DNA of 64,000 nucleotides from Anaerolineae bacterium (GTDB lineage: Bacteria > Chloroflexota > Anaerolineae > Aggregatilineales > Phototrophicaceae): assembly GCA_022843385.1 (NCBI GenBank), contig JALHNT010000027.1, forward strand, positions 1 to 64,000. The letters run 5' to 3'. The notes beneath the pieces were generated by a model that made no database searches, was not told the DNA's origin, and saw only the letters and a program-made list of their open reading frames with translations. Below, one piece after another: positions 27,434-35,909 of this stretch; positions within the stretch are counted from its first letter, which is position 1; each line of letters starts with the position of its first letter. The position numbers and the translations under genes were made by a program.

Positions 27434-28453
27434 ATGGCGAACGGAAACGGCACCGTACTGGTGGAAGTGCGCGGATTGGTCAAGACCTACAAACGGGCTG
27501 ACGGCACCGAGGTCAAGGCGGTGCAGAACATCGACCTGGACATCTATAAAGGCGAAATCTTCAGCTTTCTGGGGCCGAACGGTGCCGGCAAGACGACCAC
27601 TATTTCGATGATCAGCGGCCTGCTTCACCCCACCCAGGGCGATGCCAAGATCGGCGGCTTCTCGATCACCCAGCAGGCCATGAGCGCCAAGAAGCTGCTG
27701 GGCGTGGTGCCACAGGAGATCGCGCTGTATCCGACGCTGAGTGCGCGGCAGAACCTGGAATTCTTCGGCAAGATGTACGGGCTGCACGGCAAGGAACTAA
27801 GCGCCAATGTCGATGAGGTGCTGGATTTCACCGACCTGAAAGACCGTGCCAAAGATCGTGTCGATACCTTCTCCGGTGGTATGAAACGGCGGGTGAACAT
27901 CGGCATCGGCCTGCTGCACAAACCGCAGTTGGTTTATATGGATGAGCCGACAGTGGGCGTCGATCCGCAGAGCCGCCGTCGCATCCTCGATACGGTCATC
28001 CGGCTGCGCGAGGAACGCAAGATGACGGTGCTGTATACAACGCACCTGATGGAAGAAGCCCAGGAATTGAGCAACCGCGTCGGCATCATCGACAAGGGAC
28101 GCATTATCGCCCTGGGTACGGTGGGCGAATTGATCCAGCAGGTGGGCGAGGAAGACCGGCTGGTGCTGAACATCGGCGAGCAAAAGCTGCCCGATGGCCT
28201 GATCGAGAAGATCCAGACGAATGTGCAGGGGATCACCCGCGCCCTGTATGACGCGCCAGTGGAAGCCTCCGACGAGGGTGGTTCGGCGCATCCCGGTCAC
28301 ATCACCGTCTACGCCAAACGCGGACGGCGGGCGCTGCCACAACTTCTGCAACTGGTCAACGAGACCGGGCTGGATGTGCTGGCGGTGGAAGTGCGCGAAC
28401 CCGATCTGGAAGCCGTGTTCCTGCAAATGACCGGGCGCGCCCTGCGCGACTGA
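27434..28453 (+). CDS. ABC-2 exporter ATP-binding protein
   Basis: Cytoplasmic ATPase of about 339 residues powering the export complex formed with the two permeases downstream. Walker A GPNGAGKTTT, signature FSGGMKRRVNIG, Walker B LVYMDEPTVGVD, and the switch histidine in LYTTHLMEEA are all intact. The C-terminal 100 residues form the extra domain seen in DrrA-like drug exporters. AAAGGAG precedes two adjacent ATGs; 27434 is at the better distance. Regulated by the PadR protein encoded just upstream, by inference. Confidence 0.9.
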   Translation: MANGNGTVLVEVRGLVKTYKRADGTEVKAVQNIDLDIYKGEIFSFLGPNGAGKTTTISMISGLLHPTQGDAKIGGFSITQQAMSAKKLLGVVPQEIALYPTLSARQNLEFFGKMYGLHGKELSANVDEVLDFTDLKDRAKDRVDTFSGGMKRRVNIGIGLLHKPQLVYMDEPTVGVDPQSRRRILDTVIRLREERKMTVLYTTHLMEEAQELSNRVGIIDKGRIIALGTVGELIQQVGEEDRLVLNIGEQKLPDGLIEKIQTNVQGITRALYDAPVEASDEGGSAHPGHITVYAKRGRRALPQLLQLVNETGLDVLAVEVREPDLEAVFLQMTGRALRD

Positions 28454-28480
28454 GCATCCAGGCTATCAAGGAGATCACTT

Positions 28481-29848
28481 ATGTTATCCAAAATCTGGAC
28501 GATTGCCTGGAAAGACATCTACACCACCTACAGCGACCGCAATCTGGTGCTGGTGATGCTGGCTGCGCCACTGGCGGTGGCCGTCATCATCGCGCTGGCC
28601 TTCGGTGGGATCGGTGGCGGCTCGCCGGTGCAGAACATCCCGGTGGCGATTGTCAACCTGGACGAAGGCAGCGGCGACTTCCGCTTTGGCGATATCTTTG
28701 CCCAGGCGTTCATTCCCTCGTCTGATGGTGAAGGGGCAGCCGCTTCGACCTGCCCGCTGACTCAAGGGCAGACCACCAATGCGACGACCGAGGGCAGCAC
28801 CACCTCGCTCGATCAACTGGTCAACGCCACGCTGGTGACCGATGTGGCAGCCGCTAAAGCCGGCGTGGACAGCGGCGACTATACCGCCGCGATCATCATC
28901 CCGGCGGATTTCACCCAGCGTCTCTCGTATGGACAGAACGACCCGATTGAAGCCACCAGCGTCGAGGTCTATGGCAACGGCGGGCGTCCGATTGCAGCCG
29001 GCATCGTTCGCAGCATCGTCGAAGGCTTCACCAACCAGATCGCCTCCGGCAACATCGCCATCGCCGCTACCATCGATAGCATGATTGCCCGCGCCCAGAC
29101 CGATCTGGCCTTTGGCGCACAATTCCTGGCCGCCGGCGCGACCGGCAGCTTTCAGCCGGACTTTAGCTGTGCCTTTGACTCGTCGCTGAATAATGTCCAG
29201 ATCGACCGCGAAGTGCTGCGGCGCGAAGGCAGCAGCAATAATGCGACGGCCGCGCTGCTGGTGGTGTTCGGTTCGGCGCAGGCCATGTTCTTCACCCTGT
29301 TCACCGGTCAGGGCGGCGTGCTGGGCATCTTTGAGGAGCGCAAGCAGGGGACGCTGCAACGGCTGGTCGTTTCGCCCACCCCGCGCCTGGCGATCATGCT
29401 GGGCAAGCTGGGCGGCACCTTCGTCAACTGTGTCCTGCAACTGATCTTCCTGTTCGTGGCGCTGACGGTGGTCGCCAGCCTTCTGAACGGCGGCTTCCTC
29501 ATGATCTGGGGGAATAACATCCTGCTGGTGCTGCTGGTCATCATCGCCGCAGCGCTGGCCTCGACCGGGCTGGGGACGCTGATCGCTGGCATCGCCCGGA
29601 CGCCGGAACAGGCGGGCATCTATGGCTCGGTCATCAGCATCGGCATGAGCGCACTGGGCGGGGCTTTCGGCTTTCAACTACCCGCGAGCGTGGCACAGTT
29701 CTCGCTGCTCTACTGGGGGACGGATGCCTTTCAGAAGCTCTCGAACGGACAAACCGACATCCTGCTCAACCTGGCGGTGCTGCTCGCCTTCGGCGTGGTG
29801 CTGTTCGGCATCGGCTTCACCCTGTTCAACCGCCGCATTGATGTATAA
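28481..29848 (+). CDS. ABC-2 type permease
   Basis: Membrane protein of 455 residues. One helix near the N-terminus (LVMLAAPLAVAVIIALAF) is followed by a large outside domain of about 200 residues, then five helices in the C-terminal third, the YhgE/DrrB-like exporter layout. The stretch EERKQGTLQRLVVSP is the conserved cytoplasmic coupling segment of ABC-2 permeases. AAGGAG lies before ATG 28481. The next gene encodes a paralogous permease, and the two probably form a heterodimer. Confidence 0.85.
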   Translation: MLSKIWTIAWKDIYTTYSDRNLVLVMLAAPLAVAVIIALAFGGIGGGSPVQNIPVAIVNLDEGSGDFRFGDIFAQAFIPSSDGEGAAASTCPLTQGQTTNATTEGSTTSLDQLVNATLVTDVAAAKAGVDSGDYTAAIIIPADFTQRLSYGQNDPIEATSVEVYGNGGRPIAAGIVRSIVEGFTNQIASGNIAIAATIDSMIARAQTDLAFGAQFLAAGATGSFQPDFSCAFDSSLNNVQIDREVLRREGSSNNATAALLVVFGSAQAMFFTLFTGQGGVLGIFEERKQGTLQRLVVSPTPRLAIMLGKLGGTFVNCVLQLIFLFVALTVVASLLNGGFLMIWGNNILLVLLVIIAAALASTGLGTLIAGIARTPEQAGIYGSVISIGMSALGGAFGFQLPASVAQFSLLYWGTDAFQKLSNGQTDILLNLAVLLAFGVVLFGIGFTLFNRRIDV

Positions 29849-29860
29849 AGGAAACCCGCG

Positions 29861-31129
29861 ATGAACAAAGTCATCGATATTGCCCTGAACGACCTGCGCG
29901 TGTTCTTCCGCGAACCGGGTCAGATCATCGGTCTGATTGTGATCCCGCTGATCCTGACCATGGCTATCGGCATTGGCACCGGCGGGACCGGGGGCGGCCC
30001 GGCTCAGATCCGGGTGGATGTAATCGACAACGACAACAGCGCCATCTCGCAGCAGTTCATCAACGACCTGCGGACGCTCAACCCCAGCCTGCTGCTATGT
30101 CCCTATGATAATCAGGGCGACTCGTGCCAGCTTGGCAGCGATAGCGCGCTCACGGTCGAGCGTGCCAGCCAGCGCGTCCTGAGCGATGTCACCGACTCGC
30201 TGATCGAAATTCCGGCGGGCTTTGGCGCAGCGGTGCAATCCGGCGCGGCGGCCAATGTGCGCTTCGTGGCCGAACAAACCAGCACCGGCCCCAGCCCGGT
30301 CGAGCAGACGGTGCAGGCGGCCGTCGGGCGCATCGGCAGTGCGCAGGTGGCGACGGTGGTCGGCATGGATGTCGCCAGCCGCTTCGAGCCGCTGCAATTC
30401 CGCGATGACGCGGATCGAGCGGCGTTCCAGCAATCGGTTTATGACCGGGCGACGACGCTGCTGAACGAAAACCTGGCGACGGTCACCTTCAGCCTGACCG
30501 AGACCAATTCTGCCGACACGCAGCAGGTGATCGGCACCCAGCAGGGCTTCGGCCAGTCAATCCCTGGCATGGGCAGCATGTTCGTCATGTTCACCGTGTT
30601 CGGCGCCCTCTTCACCCTGATCCGGGAAAAGTCCAACTGGACGTTGCAGCGGTTGGTGATGATGCCGGTGTCGCGGGCGCACATCCTGGGCGGCAAGATT
30701 CTGATGTGGTTCACCGCTGGCATGATCCAGTTCAGCGTGGTGTTCATCATCGGCATCCTGCTGCGCGTCAACTTCGGCGACCAACCGCTGGCAATGCTGG
30801 CGGTGATGGTGCTGTTCACGCTGTGCGTCACGGCGCTGGCCTTCGCTGTCTCGACCTTCCTCAAGACCGAGCAGCAGGCCAACAGCGTCAGTCTGCTGCT
30901 GGCGCTGACCATGGCCCCGCTGGGCGGGTCGTGGTGGCCGCTGGATATTGTGCCGGAGTTCATGCGCGTCATCGGTCACCTGACGCCGGTGGCCTGGGCG
31001 ATGGATGCCTTCCAAACGCTGATCTTCGAGCAGGGGACGCTGCTGACCATCCTGCCCAACATGGCGATCCTGCTGGGCTTCACAGCGGTCTTCTTCATCA
31101 TCGCCGTCCGCCGCTTCCGCTACGAGTGA
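29861..31129 (+). CDS. ABC-2 type permease, second subunit
   Basis: Membrane protein of 422 residues with the same plan as its neighbour: N-terminal helix (IIGLIVIPLILTMAIGI), a large extracytoplasmic domain, the coupling segment REKSNWTLQRLVMMP, then five helices. The first gene reads ERKQGTLQRLVVSP at this place, showing common descent. AAAGGA precedes the ATG. It ends the PadR-ABC operon, just before a strong hairpin. Confidence 0.85.
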   Translation: MNKVIDIALNDLRVFFREPGQIIGLIVIPLILTMAIGIGTGGTGGGPAQIRVDVIDNDNSAISQQFINDLRTLNPSLLLCPYDNQGDSCQLGSDSALTVERASQRVLSDVTDSLIEIPAGFGAAVQSGAAANVRFVAEQTSTGPSPVEQTVQAAVGRIGSAQVATVVGMDVASRFEPLQFRDDADRAAFQQSVYDRATTLLNENLATVTFSLTETNSADTQQVIGTQQGFGQSIPGMGSMFVMFTVFGALFTLIREKSNWTLQRLVMMPVSRAHILGGKILMWFTAGMIQFSVVFIIGILLRVNFGDQPLAMLAVMVLFTLCVTALAFAVSTFLKTEQQANSVSLLLALTMAPLGGSWWPLDIVPEFMRVIGHLTPVAWAMDAFQTLIFEQGTLLTILPNMAILLGFTAVFFIIAVRRFRYE

Positions 31130-31140
31130 GTCATCCAGTC

Positions 31141-31166
31141 GGGGAAAGGAGCACGTTCCTTTCCCC
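31141..31166 (+). terminator. Hairpin after the ABC exporter operon
   Basis: GGGGAAAGGA (31141-31150) pairs perfectly with TCCTTTCCCC (31157-31166) around a six-base loop, 11 bases after the last permease stop. No T-run follows, so it may act as a factor-dependent terminator or protect the 3' end of the message. Confidence 0.55.
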
Positions 31167-32484
31167 ACACTCCCCGCAGTGCGCCAGGAAAAGAAGAACC
31201 GACCATAGAGTAACGATGACTTTGCGACACACCGAAGGATGAAAGTCTCAGTGCCAAGCAAGAGAATATTCGACCACGGAGACACAGAGGACACAGAGAG
31301 CAATCAGAGTCTTTCACTTTTAACTTAGCACTCAGCACTTTCAACTTCATAACTCCGCTGCCGCCGGCGGATCGACAGTGCGGTGGCGGAACGACGGGAG
31401 CGATCCGCCGCCAAGAACGGACAAGAAGAATTGAACCACAGAGAACACAGAGAGCAATCAGAGGTCTTTCACTCTCAACTGAGCACTCAGCCCTTTCAAC
31501 GCTCCACTGTTGATTCACACGATTCGTCAGATTCGTCAGATTCGCATCAGTCTATTTTTCGATTCGTGAATCTTGTGCCACTGTTTTCCCTCAACTGTTG
31601 CAAGTGTTGCAACTATTGGAACTCCCTTTTTATGCAACTCCAGTTTTGTGTCGTCGTCGGACAGACAAAGACAGAAAGACGAACACAGAGGACACAGAGG
31701 ACACAGAGCGAAAACGGAGTGAGCCTGCACAAGATTCTGCAAATGCGTCAAATTCTGCACAGCCCTTTTTGCAGTTTGTGAGTCAGTCGTCAACCGATAG
31801 TCAACAGTCATCAGAATAGTCCGAGAGAACACCTCGCCGAAAAGTCGTCAAATTCGTCAAATTCGTCAAAGTCAAACGTGCATTTTGTGAACATTTCGGT
31901 CAGGACCGAGTAACGAGTGACGAGTGACGAGCAATGAGTCTTTCCTCTATCGACTATCGACTGACGACTGACGACTTCTTGCCTTCAGCATACGATCATT
32001 CCCGCTGTTACGGGTGAACTTTTGGTAAACTTTTTGGTACGACTTAAGGCGAGTCGGCGTTAACCGTTTGGCGGGAGCGCGGAGGTTAAGGCTGTCAGCG
32101 TGAGGTTAAAAAAGGGTTGGGAAAAAACGGGGTTGAGGGAGCGCGATTGGGATAGGTGGCGCGAGCGACGGAACAACCCCCTTGAAAGTAGCACCTGCAA
32201 CCCGTTGTCCGCCGAGGTATTGAACCCTTAAAGGGCTGCTTTCCAGAATGTCTTTTCCAGCGCCTTTCGTGCGTTTCCCATATTTCCTGTTAGCTGGATG
32301 ATTATAAACCCCAGCCGATCAAGGAGTTGAAAGTGCTGAGTGCTCAGTTGAAAGAAAAAGGCTCCGATTCGTGGCGATCTTGGCGGTGAGATTTTCATCC
32401 TTTGGTGTGTCCGCAAGTCATAGTCACTCTGTGGTTCAATTCTTTGTCTTTTTCTTGGCGATCCTGTCATTTTGAGAGATCAGC
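31167..32484. repeat. Gene-free mosaic repeat region, copy B
   Basis: About 1.3 kb with no credible gene between two convergent genes. It repeats the modules of copy A, mostly in the same order: ACACAGAG units (31270-31300, 31436-31455, 31684-31709), GCTCCACTGTTGATTCAC (31501), GATTCGTCA units (31521-31545), the GTC run with ACAGAC (31651-31670), TCGTCAAA units (31845-31871), the TTTTGTGAACATTTC module (31882), and the conserved core (31987-32148). Its outer parts are inverted relative to each other: GACACACCGAAGGATGAAA at 31226 is nearly the reverse complement of the stretch near 32390-32412. Reading frames inside consist of repeat sequence only. Confidence 0.8.
31987..32148 (+). repeat. Conserved 162-bp core, copy B
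   Basis: Counterpart of 11156-11317, same orientation, aligned without gaps and with about 18 differences. The paired AACTTTTGGTA and AACTTTTTGGTA repeats and the TTAACC/GGTTAA inverted pair are kept. Conservation is highest from the GTGAAC block through GGTACGA and in GCGGGAGCGCGGAGG, while the first 30 bases and the G/A-rich part vary. Confidence 0.75.
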
Positions 32485-33180
32485 TTACTGCCGCAGCCGC
32501 CCGACAGCCGTGATGATTTCTGGTGGGGTTTTGTGACGAGCCAGCGGATTCAGCCACAGACTGTTCCCATCGGTCTGGTGCAGCACAATGCCACTGAGCT
32601 GCCGATACTGCTTGAGGAAGTGCGCGGCGCTCTCGAAGCCCCGCCGGGTGAAGAAGTCCTCGGCTTTGCGCTCGGCCAGTTGGCGCAACGTCGCGGCGGC
32701 GTTGTTGACATCGGCTTCGGTGATTGGGCGTTCGGCCGTCAGCCACAGCAGGTTGATGCTGCTGGGGGGCATCTGACCAGCTTTATCGCACAGCACGGCC
32801 ATCAACTTGAACGCCCGCGATTCTTCCACATCCTCCTGTTCAAGGCGGCGGATGCGGCGGACTTCAACGTTGAAGGGCGTGTGGGTTCTGAAGGTGACAG
32901 TGAAATCCGGGCCGCGCTGCTTGAGGGCGGCGTAGCGTTCGTATTCCAGGGTGAAGCGCTCTTCGTTCAGCAGCAGGGAAGCCGTCTGTAATTCGGCGCG
33001 CAGGTCTTTCAGCCCGCTTTCATTCTCGACATGCCGCAGCTTAGTGCGAATCTTGCCGCGATAAGCCGTGACAAAGGCGCGAAAGCGACGTGATCCCCGC
33101 ACCCAGGCGGAGAACTCGTCGTAAAAAGGCGACTGGTTACCCTCAAAAAGTGAGTTGAGCAGCTCATCGAGCGTGGTCAT
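32485..33180 (-). CDS. Hypothetical protein, possible PD-(D/E)XK nuclease fold
   Basis: Protein of 231 residues without a signal peptide. I do not recognise a named family. The middle has the order Glu (ERYAALKQ), then RGPDFTVTFR, then FNVEVRRI, which resembles the PD-(D/E)XK nuclease core (an acidic residue, PD, about ten residues, then Glu-x-Lys), but with Arg where Lys is expected. The C-terminal 50 residues read LSGIVLHQTDGNSLWLNPLA. It precedes a GNAT gene in the order 33639 to 32485 with a 6-bp gap, so both are likely co-transcribed. Confidence 0.55.
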   Translation of the reverse strand: MTTLDELLNSLFEGNQSPFYDEFSAWVRGSRRFRAFVTAYRGKIRTKLRHVENESGLKDLRAELQTASLLLNEERFTLEYERYAALKQRGPDFTVTFRTHTPFNVEVRRIRRLEQEDVEESRAFKLMAVLCDKAGQMPPSSINLLWLTAERPITEADVNNAAATLRQLAERKAEDFFTRRGFESAAHFLKQYRQLSGIVLHQTDGNSLWLNPLARHKTPPEIITAVGRLRQ

Positions 33181-33186
33181 GCGGCG

Positions 33187-33639
33187 CTATCCCGCTGCCA
33201 GCCGCAGGTGCAGCAGGGGGTAGGGCTTGCCGAAGCCATCGTGTTCGGAACGCCCTACGACCTCAAAGCCCATCTTCAGATAGAAGCCGACGGCCTGCTC
33301 ATTCTGCTCATTCACATCCAGCCCACGCGCCCCCATCTCACGCACCGCGTGGCTCAACAGCCGCCGTCCCACGCCCTGCCCGCGCCACTCTGGACGGATG
33401 AACAGCATCTCCACCCGCTGATCGCCAACAGCCGCATAACCCACCACCTGACCGACCTGATCGCGCATACAGGCCAGCGCCAGATCAGGCAGCACCTGGC
33501 GCACAATCGGGCGGAAGAAGACAATGTCGGCTTCCTGAACAAAGTGATGGGTGGCGCGCACCGAGGCTTCCCAGACTTCGATAATGTGGTCATACTCTGC
33601 TGGCTCAACCGGGAAAACAGCGTCTTGCAGTTCCATCAT
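33187..33639 (-). CDS. GNAT acetyltransferase, YjaB-like
   Basis: Protein of 150 residues. The start region WEASVRATHHFV is the typical beginning of YjaB-type acetyltransferases. The acetyl-CoA loop is RGQGVGRRLL after LFIRPEW, and the end reads NEQAVGFYLKMGFEVVGRSE. The acceptor of this group is not established. First gene of a two-gene operon with the nuclease-like hypothetical gene. Confidence 0.82.
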   Translation of the reverse strand: MMELQDAVFPVEPAEYDHIIEVWEASVRATHHFVQEADIVFFRPIVRQVLPDLALACMRDQVGQVVGYAAVGDQRVEMLFIRPEWRGQGVGRRLLSHAVREMGARGLDVNEQNEQAVGFYLKMGFEVVGRSEHDGFGKPYPLLHLRLAAG

Positions 33640-33684
33640 TTCCCTGCTACTTTCAGCCTGAAAAGCTTAGGGTCTGTCTATGAA

Positions 33685-33753
33685 CCTCACCCCCGTCTCG
33701 CTTTGCTCGCCTCCCCCTCTCCAATTCATTGGAGAGGGGGTTGGGGGGTGAGG
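33685..33753. repeat. Long nested stem-loop, probable dispersed repeat
   Basis: Inner stem CCCCCTCTCCAAT (33713-33725) and ATTGGAGAGGGGG (33728-33740) is perfect over 13 bp with a 2-base loop. An outer stem CCTCACCCCC (33685-33694) with GGGGGTGAGG (33744-33753) encloses it and a CTCGCTTTGCTCGC stretch. This type of C/T-rich inverted repeat is widespread between genes in many bacterial genomes. It lies between divergent genes, so it is not a terminator for either. Confidence 0.65.
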
Positions 33754-33803
33754 TGAAAGAGAAGAGGTTATAGATAGTTTGTTGACATTGTACTGGAAAT
33801 GCC

Positions 33804-34571
33804 ATGACTTTTTTCGGCCCGCGCTATGAAAGCACCCGCCAGGCCTGGGAATCGATCTGGGACAGTGCCTCAGTGGAGCGCGAAGTCCGGCTGATGGACT
33901 CGCGCCGCGCCCAGCAGGTGCTGCGCCTGTATACGCCCTATCTGCCCCAGGACGGCCTGATCCTCGAAGCTGGCAGCGGATTGAGCGCGGCGGTCATCAC
34001 CCTGCGGCGGATGGGCTACACCATCTTTGGGCTGGATTACGCCGCCAACGCCCTGCGCGCTTCGCATCAGGTCGATCCAACCCTGCCGCTGCTGGTCGGC
34101 GATGTCCACACCCTGCCGCACGCCACCAGTTCGCTCGATGGCTATCTCTCGTTTGGGGTGCTGGAGCATTTCGAGCATGGCATGGGGCCGGCGCTGAACG
34201 AGGCGCTGCGCGTGCTGAAGCCGGGCGCGGTCATGGTACTGACTATCCCATATCCCAACATCGTGCATCGGCTGGTGGAATGGCGTCGCCAGCGCATGGG
34301 GGTCAGCCGCCTGAATGATGACACCTTCTATGAAAGCACTTACACCCGTGAGGCGCTGGTCGGGCAGGTGCGCCAGGCCGGTTTTGAGATCGTGCGGGTC
34401 GAGCCGACCAGCCATGCCTATACCCTGTGGGGACTGGGCGGGCCCTTTCGCGGTACCGGCTATTATGAGACGACGCCGCTGGCCGATGGGCTGGGCGAGG
34501 TCCTGCGCTGGCTGCTCCCCTGGCCGTTCAACTTCAACACCCTGGTCATCGCCCGCAAGCCCACCTCCTAA
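33804..34571 (+). CDS. Class I SAM-dependent methyltransferase
   Basis: Protein of 255 residues. Motif I is LILEAGSGLSAAV, the acidic end of strand 2 is in GLDYAANAL, motif II is near VGDVHTLPHATSSLDGYLSFGVLEHF, and motif III ALRVLKPGAVMVLTIPYPN. This is the Methyltransf_11/25 type, cytoplasmic, often acting on lipids, quinones or sugars. The C-terminal part is Trp/Phe-rich (WLLPWPFNFN). No gene beside it suggests the acceptor. Confidence 0.82.
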   Translation: MTFFGPRYESTRQAWESIWDSASVEREVRLMDSRRAQQVLRLYTPYLPQDGLILEAGSGLSAAVITLRRMGYTIFGLDYAANALRASHQVDPTLPLLVGDVHTLPHATSSLDGYLSFGVLEHFEHGMGPALNEALRVLKPGAVMVLTIPYPNIVHRLVEWRRQRMGVSRLNDDTFYESTYTREALVGQVRQAGFEIVRVEPTSHAYTLWGLGGPFRGTGYYETTPLADGLGEVLRWLLPWPFNFNTLVIARKPTS

Positions 34572-34703
34572 CCGGATGCAAACCACAGCGTAGCACAAGC
34601 GTAGCACGGGCGTCTTGCAGGGTAGCGCAAATGGGATTACGCTGAAGTCAGGTTTGCGATTTGTCACCACACAAACCGCTGTATCGTATCCTGGGGGTAA
34701 ATC

Positions 34704-35837
34704 ATGAAGACTCATCGGATCGCTCGTCTGATGCTCGTGCTGACCATCATCCTCGCTGGTCTGGCCGCGCTGGGCGTGGTGGATACCCGGCCCGCCGCTG
34801 CCCAGTGCCTCGTCCGCACCGACTGGCCGATCTATACCGTCGTGCGCGGCGACAGCCTGTCGCGCATCGCCCGCACCTATGGCACGACCACCACTATCCT
34901 GATCAGCGCCAACTGCCTGACCAATCCCAACCGCATCTTCCCTGGGCAGCAGCTCCGCGTCCCGCCCGCACCGGTCATCATCACCCCGACGCCCATCATC
35001 ATCCCACCCACCGGCATTCCGTCCGGCTATAACATCCGCGTGAGCGTCCAGTCATTCGAGCGTGGCTTCATGCTGTGGCGCAGCGACAACGGCGAAGTCT
35101 CGGTCTATAGCGGCCTGACCAGCGGCACCACCAGCAGCTTCCCCTCATCCAGCTACACGTTGCTGCCGGATAACCCCATCACCGCCGCCCCAGCCGGGTT
35201 CATCCGCCCGATCTTCGCCCTGGGCAAGGTCTGGGGCAATTACCCGGATGTGCGGACGGCGCTCGGCTGGGCGACGGCTAACGAGGTCGGTTACATCACC
35301 ACCGTCACCCGGCTGGTCAGCGGCTTCAGCTTCACCCTGCCCGACGGCAATGTGGTGCAGGTAGATCGGCTGCGCAACTGGACGCGCACCTTCACCGTCC
35401 CGCCGCCCACCGCGATCCCTCCAACAGCACCCGCGCCGATTGTGACCACCACCTTCGCCGCTTATCAACCCTATGAAGGTGGCTTCATGATCTGGGAGGC
35501 CAATACCCAGAATGTGGTGACGTTCTATAATAACAACAGCTACACTGTCTACCCGGTCAGCACCTATGGCAGCCTGCCGGATAACCCGGTGCTGGACGCT
35601 ACCCCCATTGGGCGGGTGCGCCCGGTCAATGCCTTTGGTCGGGTGTGGGGTAACTTCCCGGCGGTACGCGCTGCTATGGGATGGGGATTGGCGGCCGAGC
35701 AGGGGTATACTGCCACGTTCCGCACCACATCTGGTGCAGGCTGGGCATCGACCTGTTTTGCCCTGCCCGATGGCCGGCTGGTGCAGTACACCTCGGCTTT
35801 TGCCACCAATTGGACGTTTGTCGGGGTTTGTAGCTAG
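34704..35837 (+). CDS. Secreted LysM protein with two repeats of an unnamed domain
   Basis: Protein of 377 residues. A signal peptide (about 1-34, ending AAAQ) is followed by one LysM domain (YTVVRGDSLSRIARTYG through FPGQQLRV), which binds peptidoglycan or chitin-like glycans, and a Pro/Thr linker. Then come two copies of a domain of about 115 residues. They share ERGFMLW/EGGFMIW, LPDNP, GxxRPxxAxGxVWGNxPxVRxAxGW and F-LPDG(N/R)(V/L)VQ, and are separated by another Pro/Thr linker. The repeated domain is likely carbohydrate- or wall-binding, by context only. GGGG precedes the ATG. No sortase signal at the C-terminus. Confidence 0.8.
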   Translation: MKTHRIARLMLVLTIILAGLAALGVVDTRPAAAQCLVRTDWPIYTVVRGDSLSRIARTYGTTTTILISANCLTNPNRIFPGQQLRVPPAPVIITPTPIIIPPTGIPSGYNIRVSVQSFERGFMLWRSDNGEVSVYSGLTSGTTSSFPSSSYTLLPDNPITAAPAGFIRPIFALGKVWGNYPDVRTALGWATANEVGYITTVTRLVSGFSFTLPDGNVVQVDRLRNWTRTFTVPPPTAIPPTAPAPIVTTTFAAYQPYEGGFMIWEANTQNVVTFYNNNSYTVYPVSTYGSLPDNPVLDATPIGRVRPVNAFGRVWGNFPAVRAAMGWGLAAEQGYTATFRTTSGAGWASTCFALPDGRLVQYTSAFATNWTFVGVCS

Positions 35838-35847
35838 ATGGCCTGAG

Positions 35848-35863
35848 GCCCGGATAACCGGGC
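35848..35863. terminator. Small hairpin between convergent genes
   Basis: GCCCGG-ATAA-CCGGGC is a perfect six-base-pair stem 11 bases after the LysM gene stop and 47 bases from the aminotransferase stop. It lacks a T-run; a weak bidirectional terminator is the simplest reading. Confidence 0.4.
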
Positions 35864-35909
35864 ACACGCAAAGCGCTCACTGGAAGCAGATGGCTGATGT
35901 CTGCTTCCG

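Noticed and set aside
28484-29677. Open frame of 397 codons opposite the first ABC-2 permease
   Set aside because: Antisense to a well-supported gene; composition rich in Asp, His, Gln and Arg with no domain features.
31383-31819. Small proteins encoded in mosaic copy B
   Set aside because: Same reason; the two overlapping frames follow the repeats in different phases.
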